From positions 1-33,411 of the forward strand of contig JALCBJ010000073.1 of NCBI GenBank assembly GCA_028066595.1: a DNA stretch of 33,411 nt. The letters run 5' to 3'. Origin of the DNA: Thermoanaerobaculia bacterium (GTDB lineage: Bacteria; Acidobacteriota; Thermoanaerobaculia; Multivoradales; J023). How positions within the stretch are numbered: position 1 is the first letter of the stretch; every line of letters starts with the position of its first letter. The position numbers were made by a program, and so were the translations under genes. A model generated the notes under the pieces. That model made no database searches. It was not told the DNA's origin and saw nothing but the letters and a program-made list of their open reading frames with translations. Below, piece by piece: positions 6,937-15,665 of the stretch.

Positions 6937-9393
6937 TCATTCGTAGCGCAGCGCTTCCGACGGTGCCACGCGGACGGCCCGTGAAGCGGGAATCAGCGTG
7001 GCCAGTGCCGCAACCAGGAGCAGGAGTGCCGGCACCGCGAGAAAGGTCCAGGGATCGAGAGTACCCACCTCGAAGAGCATGGAACGGAGCGTTCGCGCCA
7101 ATGCCGCGCCGCCGCCGAGTCCGAGGATGACTCCCAAGACGACCGGAAGAAGGCCTTGGCCGAGTACCCAGCCCGCGATGTCGCGACGACTGGCACCGAG
7201 CGCCATGCGCACACCGATCTCTCCGGTGCGCTGGCCTACGAGGTGAGAGATCACCCCATACACACCGACCACCGCGAGAAAGAGCGCCAGTGAAGCGAAT
7301 GCCGCCAGAAGCAGTGTGTGGAAGCGGCGGCCTGCGACGCGCTCGTCCACTTGCGCTGCCAGTGTGGCGACTCCGGCCAGAGGCAAGTTCGGATCGGCGT
7401 CGCGGACGAGAGTCCGGATGGTAGGAACCAGCGCCTTGGGGTCGCCCTGGTCGACACGAGCGAGGAGCGTCATAGACCGCATCGGGAACTGACTGTGGGC
7501 GAAATACGCCGAAGGCCTGGCCGCTGCCTCGAAGGAAGTACGACGCGCGTCTCCGATGACCCCGATCACCGTGAGCCAATCCTCGTCCGACTCCGGCGCC
7601 TCCCCGAAGTCGAATCGACGACCCACGGCGTTCTCTGCCGATTGCCAGTAGCGCTTCGCCATGGCTTCGTTGATCAGCGCTACTCCAGGTGCTTCGAGAT
7701 CGTCCGTCGGCTGGAACAGCCGGCCCGCGATCAGCGGAATACCCACGGTGTCGAAATAGCCGTTGGTGACGGCGTCGATGGTGATCTCGATGCGCTCTTC
7801 CGGCGGTCGATCGGGCACGCCCTCGACGGTGACGTTTCCGGATCTCGCCAGCTGAGGTAGAAGTGGATCCGAGGCCAGACCGACCGCCTGTACGTCGGGC
7901 AAGCCGGCGATGCGCTCCGTGAGGGCTCGGTAGAGCTCGATCGTGCCGGGTGCCTCGTAGCGGCTCGACGGTAACGACAGGTCGATGGCGAGGATGCCTT
8001 CGGTGTGGAATCCGAGGTCAACCTCGAGCAGACGGTCGAAGCTGCGCAGCAGAAGCCCGGCGCCCACCAGAAGGACGATGGCCAACGCCACCTCGATCAC
8101 CACGAGACCTCGGCGCAGCCAGCTACCGGCGAATGCTCCTACGGAGCCGCGGGTGCCGTCTTGTAGCGCCGATGCCAGGTTCCCTGCAGCGCGGCGGGAA
8201 GTGCCGAGCGCAGGCGCCAGCCCCACCAAGACTCCCGTGAGAACCGCCAGGCCCAGAGTGAATCCGAGAGCGCCCAAGTCGAGCGTCGGTGTCGCCAGGC
8301 GTGTCAGATCGTCAGGCCCGAAGCGGATCAGGCCGCGCAAACCGAAGTACGCGACAGCCACTCCCAGGAGACCGCCGAGACCGGCGAGCAGCACACTTTC
8401 GGTGAGAAGCTGACGCACCAGGCGTCCTCGCCCGGCGCCCAGCGCCAGCCGCAGAGACACTTCGCGGCGCCTCGCGGCGGAGCGCGCGAGCAACAGGTTG
8501 GCGACATTCGAGCAGACGATGAGCAGCACGAACACCACGGCGGCGGACAACACGAGGAGTGGCGTCTTGACGTCACCCACCAGGTGCTCGCGCAGCGGCT
8601 GCGCGTAAAGCCCGTAGCCTTCGAGGCCCTCGTTTTCTTCCTGGAGCCGGACGGCTATGGTGTCGAGCTCGGCCTGCGCTTCTGCCACGCTGGTGCCGTC
8701 CAGGCGGCCGATCTGGTAAAGCCAGAAGGCGCGTCGTGAGGTCTGTCCGCCCTCCGATACCGCCATGGACATCCACAGGTCGGTGTCGCCAGGGAAGTCG
8801 AAACCGGGCGGCATGATGCCCACCACCCGGCGGCTCTCACCATCGAGGTCTACGGTACGGTCGAGGACGGACTCGTCACCCCCGAACCGACGCTGCCACA
8901 GGTCGTGCCCGAGGACGACGACGGGCTCTGATCCCTCGAGATCCTCTGCGGACTCGAAGCCGCGACCTCGGGCGGGGCGCACGCCGAGCAGCGGCAGCAG
9001 ATTCGAGCTGATGCGCGAGGCCCTCAGCCGCTCGGGCTCCGCCGCCTCCCCCGAAGCGGCGGTAAGGGTCGCCCAGGTTGGACGGTAGACCGCCAGATCC
9101 GCCAGTGACTCGGAGCTATCGCGGGTATCGACGTAGTTCGGATAGGACGTGATGTCGGTGCGGATGTCGAGACGCGTGTTGTCGAGCCAAACCATCACCA
9201 GCTCGTTCGCGTTCGGATACGGCAACTGGTGGAGCAACGTGCCGCGTACCGCGCTGAAGATCGCCGAGCCGGCACCGATGCCCAGTGCCAGCGTCAACAG
9301 GACCAGCAAGGTCGACAGAGGTTGCTTCGCCAGCATTCGCAACCCGTAGCGGACGTCGTGCTTCAGATCCTGCAGGTGATGAGTCCCAGGCAT
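6937..9393 (-). CDS. ADOP-type ABC transporter permease (MacB/FtsX-like), no N-terminal extension
   Basis: The 818-residue protein has two tandem MacB-like modules. Each has a membrane helix, a large periplasmic core domain (motifs LGVRPARGRGF, VVVLGHDLWQRRFGG, VVGIMPPGFDFP in the first) and an FtsX block of three helices (LLIVCSNVANLLLARSAARRRE..LRLALGAGR near the middle and GEIGVRMALGASRRDIAGWVLGQG near the C-terminus). This duplicated layout without a fused or adjacent ATPase is the hallmark of the ADOP family (TIGR03434). Such permeases are thought to act as mechanotransmission devices with an ATPase encoded elsewhere, exporting or moving lipoproteins or other substrates; the substrate is unknown. 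A GGAGG site lies about eight bases before the ATG. It is first in the apparent operon with the ASST-like and M23 genes. Confidence 0.95.
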   Translation of the reverse strand: MPGTHHLQDLKHDVRYGLRMLAKQPLSTLLVLLTLALGIGAGSAIFSAVRGTLLHQLPYPNANELVMVWLDNTRLDIRTDITSYPNYVDTRDSSESLADLAVYRPTWATLTAASGEAAEPERLRASRISSNLLPLLGVRPARGRGFESAEDLEGSEPVVVLGHDLWQRRFGGDESVLDRTVDLDGESRRVVGIMPPGFDFPGDTDLWMSMAVSEGGQTSRRAFWLYQIGRLDGTSVAEAQAELDTIAVRLQEENEGLEGYGLYAQPLREHLVGDVKTPLLVLSAAVVFVLLIVCSNVANLLLARSAARRREVSLRLALGAGRGRLVRQLLTESVLLAGLGGLLGVAVAYFGLRGLIRFGPDDLTRLATPTLDLGALGFTLGLAVLTGVLVGLAPALGTSRRAAGNLASALQDGTRGSVGAFAGSWLRRGLVVIEVALAIVLLVGAGLLLRSFDRLLEVDLGFHTEGILAIDLSLPSSRYEAPGTIELYRALTERIAGLPDVQAVGLASDPLLPQLARSGNVTVEGVPDRPPEERIEITIDAVTNGYFDTVGIPLIAGRLFQPTDDLEAPGVALINEAMAKRYWQSAENAVGRRFDFGEAPESDEDWLTVIGVIGDARRTSFEAAARPSAYFAHSQFPMRSMTLLARVDQGDPKALVPTIRTLVRDADPNLPLAGVATLAAQVDERVAGRRFHTLLLAAFASLALFLAVVGVYGVISHLVGQRTGEIGVRMALGASRRDIAGWVLGQGLLPVVLGVILGLGGGAALARTLRSMLFEVGTLDPWTFLAVPALLLLVAALATLIPASRAVRVAPSEALRYE

Positions 9394-9498
9394 CGAGAAT
9401 TCCTCCGAGAGTCGGGTTCACTGGTAGGAACGCGGGGCGAAGAGAAAAGTTCCGCGGTGCCGGTTGTCGCATCGCTCGACGTGAGAACATGCCGCGTC

Positions 9499-10386
9499 AT
9501 GTCGAAGACCACGAGACGGATTCTTCTAGCTCTCTTGGCGATCCTCGTCGTGCTCGGGCTCCTGGCGCTCGGCTGGTATCGCTCCTTGTCCTATCCATTG
9601 CCGGAGATGGCGCCGAGCGCCGAGGCCGATGCTCTGGCGCGGGCCATGATGGAGTCGGTGAATCACGAAGCGTGGCTCCGCACCGGGGCGGTGGAATGGG
9701 TGTTCGCCGGGCAGCACGTGCACAAATGGGATCGGGAGCGAGGGCTCGCGTTGGTGGCCTGGGAGGTCCGAGAGGAAGGGGAGCCCCGGCTCATCGAGGT
9801 CTTTTTCGACCTGGATTCGCGCCAAGGAATCGTGTTCCAGGATCGGGTGGAGATCACGTCCGCATCGCAGTCGGAGCAGAGGAGTGAATGGCTTCGGCAA
9901 GCCTGGGAGTACTGGGTCAACGATTCCTTCTGGCTGAATCCCGTCGCCAAGCTCTTCGACGAGGGCACCACGCGCGGACTGATATCACCGCAGCAAGGCG
10001 AGTTCGACGAGGACCTCCGGGGGCTGCTCGTGAGCTACGGCTCGGGGGGCGTGACACCGGGTGACTCGTACCTCTGGCTCGTCGACTCCAATGACCGACC
10101 GGTGGCCTGGCGCATGTGGACTAAGATCCTGCCGATCCAGGGTGTCGAAACGTCTTGGGAGGGTTGGCAGGAGCTGGCCACCGGCGCTGTCGTCGCGACT
10201 CGCCACCAGACTCCGATTGGAGCGCTCGGACTTTCCGAGGTGCGCGGGACCGCCCGTTTGACCGAGTTGCTCGAAGGAAGAGGTCCGTTTCTGAAGGACT
10301 TCGAGCGTCTCGCCGAGCTCGTCGGCAAGTCCGAGCAGACACCCGATGGGGCCGAGTCGGAGGCCGTCGCGGCTGATTCTCCGTAA
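9499..10386 (+). CDS. Membrane-anchored protein of unknown function, first gene of the MoxR cluster
   Basis: I do not recognise the family. The 295-residue protein has a short basic N-terminus, one membrane helix (about 8-26) and a periplasmic domain rich in beta-strand patterns such as GLALVAWEVREEGEPRLIEV and QGIVFQDRVEI, with many Trp residues. The fold may resemble the LolA/MucB lipoprotein-carrier class, but that is a guess from the strand pattern. The ATG at 9499 places the membrane helix at the N-terminus; an in-frame GTG at 9481 is an alternative. It diverges from the ADOP permease gene and ends two bases before the DUF58 gene, so it is probably co-transcribed with and functionally tied to the MoxR genes. 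Confidence 0.85.
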   Translation: MSKTTRRILLALLAILVVLGLLALGWYRSLSYPLPEMAPSAEADALARAMMESVNHEAWLRTGAVEWVFAGQHVHKWDRERGLALVAWEVREEGEPRLIEVFFDLDSRQGIVFQDRVEITSASQSEQRSEWLRQAWEYWVNDSFWLNPVAKLFDEGTTRGLISPQQGEFDEDLRGLLVSYGSGGVTPGDSYLWLVDSNDRPVAWRMWTKILPIQGVETSWEGWQELATGAVVATRHQTPIGALGLSEVRGTARLTELLEGRGPFLKDFERLAELVGKSEQTPDGAESEAVAADSP

Positions 10387-10388
10387 GA

Positions 10389-11771
10389 ATGGGTGAGATG
10401 CGAGTCGTCCTCGCCATACCCAGGCCGTGGAAGCGGCTGACGAGATGGCTGCCACCGGGTATTCGCCGATCGGTGGGCCGCGCGGCGACGCTCGTGCGGG
10501 ATGGGGTGCCGCCGACTCTGGGCGGCTGGTTGGTGGCAGCGCTCTGTGCCGCGGCCTTGTGGCGTTGGGGGTTCGGTGCGCTCGACCTCGTGATTTTCGT
10601 CTTCGGCGTCGCAGGCCTAGTGCTCTTCACCCTCTCGACTCTGGTCATCTGCCTGGCGGCTCTGTGGCTTCGTAGACGGAGTCGAACGGCGCGGCGCAAG
10701 CTCGGCACTCTGGAGTCGGGCACGCCCCTGGAAACGGGCTTTGATCTTCCAGCCCTGGCCAGAGTGCCACTGGTGAAGGTCGGCTGGCAGTGGCTCCATC
10801 CCGAGGGGGTCGAATGCCGCCAGGTTCTCGATGACGACGGAGCGCTTCAGGAGGTCGCCGTGGCCCGCAGGCGGTGCCGAGTTCAAACGGTCACGCGGCG
10901 GTTCACCGTGCGCTGTGCCTTCGGTCTGTCTCGGGTCTCGTGGCACAGTGCCGAGACCGCAGATCTGACGATCCTGCCGGAGGTGGGACGCCTGGGTTCG
11001 ATGGAGGTGCTGCAGTCCATCTCCAGCGCCGAGGGTCTTCCCCATCCCAGCGGCAGGCCCGAAGGCGACCGTATGGAGATCCGCCGATACGTCCCTGGTG
11101 ACTCGGTACGGCATATCTTGTGGAAGACCTATGCCCGTACCCGCACCCTCAACGTACGCGTCCCGGAACGTTCTGTGGACCGTTCCGAGCGTACGCTCGC
11201 GTATCTGCTCACCGGCCGCGGCGACGAGCCGGCGGCTGCTGCGGCGCGGGTGGCTCTGGAGCGGGGGCTACTGGGCGAATCGTGGCTCTTCGGCTGTGAC
11301 GGCGCGCCGATGGCCACGGATCGCCTGGGCGACGCAATGCTGAACATCGCGGCTTCGGGCTCGTTGCCCTCCTCCAGGGAGGACGAAGATCCGTCGGCCG
11401 AGCTGTGCCGCTTCCTGGAGTCGCCGGAAGCCATGGGGGAGCGGCATGTGGTGATCTTCGCTCCCGCGCTACCGTCGGCCGGGTCCGACGCCGGGCGTCT
11501 ACCGGCTTGGACGGCGCCGACGCTGGCGGCGCTCGGGCATCTCGGGAGGACCGCCGACTTCGTTCTTGGTACGGACGGCGTCCGCCGGCGTGGCCCGGTG
11601 CCGATCTGGCAACGCCTGCTTTGGGCCGACGCGTCCGACGGCGATGCCGTCTCGTCAGACGATCTCGATCACCTGCTGCACCACCTGGGCCGCCATGGCT
11701 ATGGTGCCCTGCTGGTGGACCGATCCAGCGGACATAGCCACGGTGGAACCCGCCGACGGATGGCGAGCTGA
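10389..11771 (+). CDS. DUF58 domain protein of the MoxR cluster
   Basis: The 460-residue protein has two membrane segments near the N-terminus (about 45-60 and 65-93) and the DUF58 signature GDRMEIRRYVPGDSVRHILW with the following K-x-x-AR...L-x-V-R motif (about 226-258). DUF58 proteins carry a von Willebrand A-like fold and work with MoxR AAA+ ATPases. Their biochemical role is not settled; envelope stress, motility and folding of partner complexes have been proposed. It starts two bases after the preceding gene and is followed after 37 bases by the transglutaminase gene. The C-terminal tail is rich in His and Arg (about 435-460). Confidence 0.92.
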   Translation: MGEMRVVLAIPRPWKRLTRWLPPGIRRSVGRAATLVRDGVPPTLGGWLVAALCAAALWRWGFGALDLVIFVFGVAGLVLFTLSTLVICLAALWLRRRSRTARRKLGTLESGTPLETGFDLPALARVPLVKVGWQWLHPEGVECRQVLDDDGALQEVAVARRRCRVQTVTRRFTVRCAFGLSRVSWHSAETADLTILPEVGRLGSMEVLQSISSAEGLPHPSGRPEGDRMEIRRYVPGDSVRHILWKTYARTRTLNVRVPERSVDRSERTLAYLLTGRGDEPAAAAARVALERGLLGESWLFGCDGAPMATDRLGDAMLNIAASGSLPSSREDEDPSAELCRFLESPEAMGERHVVIFAPALPSAGSDAGRLPAWTAPTLAALGHLGRTADFVLGTDGVRRRGPVPIWQRLLWADASDGDAVSSDDLDHLLHHLGRHGYGALLVDRSSGHSHGGTRRRMAS

Positions 11772-11773
11772 CG

Positions 11774-11812
11774 ATGTCTTCGTTGCATGATCGTCTTGGT
11801 GCGAACCGATGA
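11774..11812 (+). other. Possible 12-codon minicistron coupling DUF58 and transglutaminase genes
   Basis: An ATG three bases after the DUF58 stop opens a 12-codon frame (MSSLHDRLGANR) that ends in a TGA overlapping the ATG at 11809 of the next gene (ATGA). The start at 11809 has no good Shine-Dalgarno site of its own. Reinitiation from such a short frame could explain how it is translated. It may equally be chance. Confidence 0.25.
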
Positions 11813-14058
11813 CCCAGTCGCGGAGCAAATCGAGGCACCAGACCAAGCGGACCCAGCGGGGCCGGGTCGTCAGCCATCTGAGGGCTGGCGTTTTGGCGTC
11901 GGCCGCGATGATTCTGTGCTGGAGGTTCACGGTCACCACCGGCATCGTGGCTTCCGCGTTGGGTGCCTACCTCGGCGCGCTCTTCGCCGACCGGCTGACC
12001 GAACGGGACCGGGCTCGGGGTTCGCTGCGACTGGGCTCGGGTTTGCTGATGGCCGGAGCCATTTTGCTCGTGGGCGGATTGGTGTCGCGCCTCGTGGTGG
12101 GCTCCGAACAACTGGCCGACTGGATCGGTCCGCTGCCGACGCTGCATCTCGGAGACGGGGTCCTCTGGCTCTCTTTCATGGGGGCGGGCGCCTTCGCATT
12201 GCGGTTGCTGGTGGCGCGGCGTCCCGCGCTCGCGGTGCTGGAGGTGGCGGCGGTTGCGTCGTCTCTGGCGGTGGCCTTGGCAGCTCATCGCCAGGGAATG
12301 GTGCATCGTCCTCTGGCGATCGGCGACTGGGCCTGGACGCGCGGACTCGACCCGTCACTCGTGTTCTTGGTTCTCGGCGGTCTGGGGACGCTGCTGTTGG
12401 CGGGTTTGATGGTGCAGGAAGGCCGCAAGAGGCGGCTGCCGCTTCACTTCAGCGCGCTGCTGGCGGTGGCATTTCTTCTCCTCGTCTTCGTGCGGGTCCA
12501 AGGTCTTCCTGCCCCCGATCCATCTGCAGATCTGGGACTCACCGGCGAGCCGGAAGACGGTCGCAGCGGAGAGGAGAGGGAGGCCGCACGGCGCAAGGAC
12601 GGTGGGCGCGGACAGGGGCAGCCCAGGCCTGGCCAGGAGCAGGGTGACGGACAGCGGCAGCTCGGTGAGCTGGAGTTCCGCGACGAGTACGGCAACAGCG
12701 GCCACCAGGCGCCGGTGGCGGTGGTCTTGTTGCACGACGACTACTCGCCCCCATCGGGTGTCTACTATTTTCGCCAGTCGGCATTCTCCCAGTACAACGG
12801 TCGTCGACTGGTGCAGGCGCTGTCCGACGAGCTCGACCGAGACGTGGTGCACCGCTTCCCCTTCGCCGACTTCCAGGTGCCGGGCGCGCCAGGCACGTCG
12901 GGCGATCGCAAGGCGCTGATCACTTCCATCGGTCTGATGGTCGACCACGTGCGACCTTTCGCGCTCGACTCACCGGTGATCCTCCGTCCGGCCGACAACC
13001 CCGATCCCATGCGATTCCAGCGCGTTTTCGAGGTGCGGAGCCACGTGCTGGAGCGTCCCTACGCTGATCTCCTGGGACTTCGTGCCGGCGATCCGTCGTG
13101 GTCCGACGACACCTGGCGCACCTACACCGAGTCGCCGGACGATCCGCGGTACGACGAGCTGGCGCAGTCGCTGCTCGCGTCGCTGCGATCGGACTACCGT
13201 GACGATCCCCTGGGCAAAGCTCTCGCCATCAAGATCTATCTCGACGAGAACGGCATCTACAGCCGCAAGAGCCGCCACGCCGGGGCGCGCGATCCGGCCG
13301 CATCGTTCCTGTTCGGGGATCTCACGGGGTATTGCGTCCACTTCGCCCATGCCGCGACGTATCTGATGCGCAGCGTCGGTATTCCAGCGCGGGTGGCAGC
13401 GGGCTACGCGGTGTCGGAAGCGGCGCGGGCGGGAGGCTCGACCGTGCTGATCCAGGGAGGAGACGCCCATGCCTGGCCCGAGATCTACCTCGACGGCGTG
13501 GGTTGGGTGGTGGTGGACCTGGCGCCGGCGCAGAGTCTCGACCAGCCCAATCAACTGCCCGACCAACGGCTGCAACAGATGCTTGGCGAGATGATGCGCC
13601 AAGAGCGCCGCCCAGACGATCCGTTTCGTGAGCAGATGAGCCGGGCCATCGACTGGGCGACTCTCGGACGCCGATTCCTGTGGTTGCTTGCGATCCTCGT
13701 GGTGGCAGGCTGGTTGATCAAGGCACAGCGGGCGGCGGCCTCCCGATTCGGTACCGGCGAACACCAGTTCCGAGTGAGCTACCGTGCCGCGCTCGATCGT
13801 CTCGCCGATGTAGGCGAGGTGCGCCGGCCCGGCGAGACGAGGGAACGATTCGCCCAGCGAGTCGGCGATCTGTCTCCCAGCTTCTCCACCCTCACACGGC
13901 ACCACGTGGCGTGGGCCTTGGGATCCAGTCGCCTACCCGAGGCGAAGAAGGTGCAGGAGCTCTCGCGTGGAGTGAGCCGCGACCTTGCGGAATCCCTGCC
14001 CTGGTGGCGACGCGCGGTGGGCCGGCTGGACCCGACATCGTGGCTGCGGGCCCGTTGA
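11809..14058 (+). CDS. Transglutaminase-like membrane protein with DUF4129-like C-terminus (TgpA-like)
   Basis: The 749-residue protein has about five to six N-terminal membrane helices (to about residue 230), a low-complexity Gly/Glu/Gln-rich linker (about 240-285), a periplasmic transglutaminase-like domain, a further helix (about 626-645) and a C-terminal cytoplasmic segment with RPGETRERFAQRV typical of DUF4129. The triad is visible: Cys509 in GYCVHFA, His554 in GDAHAWPE and Asp570 in VVVDLAP. Homologues such as TgpA are essential or growth-promoting inner-membrane proteins of MoxR clusters. The catalysed reaction could be protease- or transglutaminase-like; this is unknown. The predicted start ATG overlaps the end of a tiny upstream frame. 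It is followed by moxR after 41 bases. Confidence 0.93.
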   Translation: MTQSRSKSRHQTKRTQRGRVVSHLRAGVLASAAMILCWRFTVTTGIVASALGAYLGALFADRLTERDRARGSLRLGSGLLMAGAILLVGGLVSRLVVGSEQLADWIGPLPTLHLGDGVLWLSFMGAGAFALRLLVARRPALAVLEVAAVASSLAVALAAHRQGMVHRPLAIGDWAWTRGLDPSLVFLVLGGLGTLLLAGLMVQEGRKRRLPLHFSALLAVAFLLLVFVRVQGLPAPDPSADLGLTGEPEDGRSGEEREAARRKDGGRGQGQPRPGQEQGDGQRQLGELEFRDEYGNSGHQAPVAVVLLHDDYSPPSGVYYFRQSAFSQYNGRRLVQALSDELDRDVVHRFPFADFQVPGAPGTSGDRKALITSIGLMVDHVRPFALDSPVILRPADNPDPMRFQRVFEVRSHVLERPYADLLGLRAGDPSWSDDTWRTYTESPDDPRYDELAQSLLASLRSDYRDDPLGKALAIKIYLDENGIYSRKSRHAGARDPAASFLFGDLTGYCVHFAHAATYLMRSVGIPARVAAGYAVSEAARAGGSTVLIQGGDAHAWPEIYLDGVGWVVVDLAPAQSLDQPNQLPDQRLQQMLGEMMRQERRPDDPFREQMSRAIDWATLGRRFLWLLAILVVAGWLIKAQRAAASRFGTGEHQFRVSYRAALDRLADVGEVRRPGETRERFAQRVGDLSPSFSTLTRHHVAWALGSSRLPEAKKVQELSRGVSRDLAESLPWWRRAVGRLDPTSWLRAR

Positions 14059-14099
14059 ATGACAAGATGACGAGCATCGATTCCCACTGAGAGATCTTC

Positions 14100-15497
14100 A
14101 TGAGCGTAGAAAGCAGCCAAAGCCCCGGGGGCAACCTCGACGAAGACAGAATCGAGACCGAGGCGGTTCCCGTTCCCGGCCCGGCCACGGAGCACGACGC
14201 CGAAGGTGGGCCGGGCGAGCACATGGCGCCTCCCCCACCATCGGGATCTTCTTCCACGGCCCTGGACGATCCCGAGCTGGAGATCCCGACGCAGGTGATC
14301 CCCGTGGGGCCGAGCGCAGGGTTGGCAGAGGCGGACGACGAAGCTCAGTCGGAGCTACCCACTGAAGAGATGCCGGTCGAGGAGCTCGCCCGCATCGCCG
14401 AGCAGTCGCGGCAGGAGCACGACGAAGAGCAGGCGCAACCTCCCTCGTCGGAAGCTCGGCCGGCCGTCGGCGGAGCGGAAGTCGTGGACACTGACCCACT
14501 CGATACGGCGCAGACCGTCCTGGCCCGGCTGCGGGCTCGCATGAGAGCGCAAGTCCTGGGTCGTGACGAGGTCATCGACCTGGTGTTGGTGGCCCTACTG
14601 GCCGACGGTCACGTGTTGCTGGAGGATTTTCCGGGCTCCGGCAAGACCACTCTGGCCAAGAGCCTGGGTGCTTCCATCGTCGACGACCGTCTGGGCAACG
14701 CGCCGTCCCTTCCCGACGACTACATCGCGCCGTTTCGCCGGATCCAGTTCACACCCGACCTGCTGCCGTCCGACGTCACCGGCGTGTCGGTATTCGACGC
14801 GGCGTCGAACCGCTTCCATTTCCGCCACGGCCCGATCTTCGCTCACGTCGTGCTGGCCGACGAGATCAACCGCACGTCCCCGAAGGTGCAGTCGGCCATG
14901 CTCGAGGCCATGGCCGAGAAGCAGGTGACGGTGGACAACGTCACGTACGATCTCGATCAGCTCTTCTTCGTCATCGCCACCCAGAATCCACTCGACCTGG
15001 CGGGAACCTACCCACTTCCGGTGGCTCAGCTCGACCGGTTCTTGTTCAAGATCCGCATGGAGCACATCGACCGCTCGTCGGAGCTCCAGGTGCTGGAGAC
15101 CTGGCAGACCCGCCGCGACACCGAGCGTGTCGACCTACCTAGGGTGACCCGCTCGGAGGTACTCGTTGCACGCCACGCCATCGACGAGCACGTGGCCATC
15201 GACGAACGGGTCAAGGAGGCGCTCGTGGACGTCGCCGAAGCGGTGCGGGCCGACGAGCGCGTGGTTCAAGGGTGCTCCACGCGCTCGCTGGTGCTCATGT
15301 TGCCCGCGCTCCAGTCGTTGGCTGCCTTGCGTGGGCGTGACTACGTTTCGGCCGACGACATCGCCACGTTGGTGCCCCGGGTGCTCGGCCATCGTGTGGA
15401 GCTGGCTCCGGGTCTCGACGACGTGCAGGATGTGCTGGACGACGCCCTGGAGCAGGCCCTGGAAGGGCTCGCGCGCTCGACGCTGCGAAAGCGATGA
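14100..15497 (+). CDS. moxR: MoxR family AAA+ ATPase with long acidic N-terminal extension
   Basis: Walker A is DFPGSGKTT (176-184) and Walker B is VVLADEINR (250-258), followed by the MoxR signatures QFTPDLLPSDVTG, SAMLEAMAEKQVTV, VIATQNPLDLAGTYPLP and LDRFLFKI. MoxR proteins are chaperone-like AAA+ ATPases that assemble or activate partner complexes with DUF58/VWA proteins. At 465 residues it is about 130 residues longer than usual. Residues 1-130 form an acidic, Pro-rich, probably disordered extension. About 20 extra residues (around 191-210) also separate the Walker A helix from the FRRIQFTPD strand. It is last in the cluster hypothetical-DUF58-transglutaminase-MoxR. GAGAG lies about eight bases before the ATG. 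Confidence 0.96.
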   Translation: MSVESSQSPGGNLDEDRIETEAVPVPGPATEHDAEGGPGEHMAPPPPSGSSSTALDDPELEIPTQVIPVGPSAGLAEADDEAQSELPTEEMPVEELARIAEQSRQEHDEEQAQPPSSEARPAVGGAEVVDTDPLDTAQTVLARLRARMRAQVLGRDEVIDLVLVALLADGHVLLEDFPGSGKTTLAKSLGASIVDDRLGNAPSLPDDYIAPFRRIQFTPDLLPSDVTGVSVFDAASNRFHFRHGPIFAHVVLADEINRTSPKVQSAMLEAMAEKQVTVDNVTYDLDQLFFVIATQNPLDLAGTYPLPVAQLDRFLFKIRMEHIDRSSELQVLETWQTRRDTERVDLPRVTRSEVLVARHAIDEHVAIDERVKEALVDVAEAVRADERVVQGCSTRSLVLMLPALQSLAALRGRDYVSADDIATLVPRVLGHRVELAPGLDDVQDVLDDALEQALEGLARSTLRKR

Positions 15498-15665
15498 TGC
15501 CGCCAACCGCGCGGTTCATTCTTGCCGACGCGGTGAGCCGCTCTTCAGATCGGATCGCGCCGATCGGATTGCGCACCGAGCTCGAATCGGCACGCCACTT
15601 GTAGTCTCGTCCCCCCTGGACCTGCGATGTAGACATCGGATTGACTCGCGGAAATGGTGCTGTAG

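Noticed and set aside
9229..9498. Upstream extension of the gene starting at 9499
   Set aside because: It would run through the start of the divergent ADOP gene and adds Gln/Arg-rich non-protein-like sequence; the membrane helix fits a start at 9499.
15498..15665. Hairpins (aaccgcgcggtt at 15505-15516 and GATCGG/CCGATC at 15548-15565) after moxR as a terminator
   Set aside because: Neither is followed by a T-run, and the palindromes are short. The gap may hold a promoter for the sulfatase-like gene, but no convincing boxes were found.
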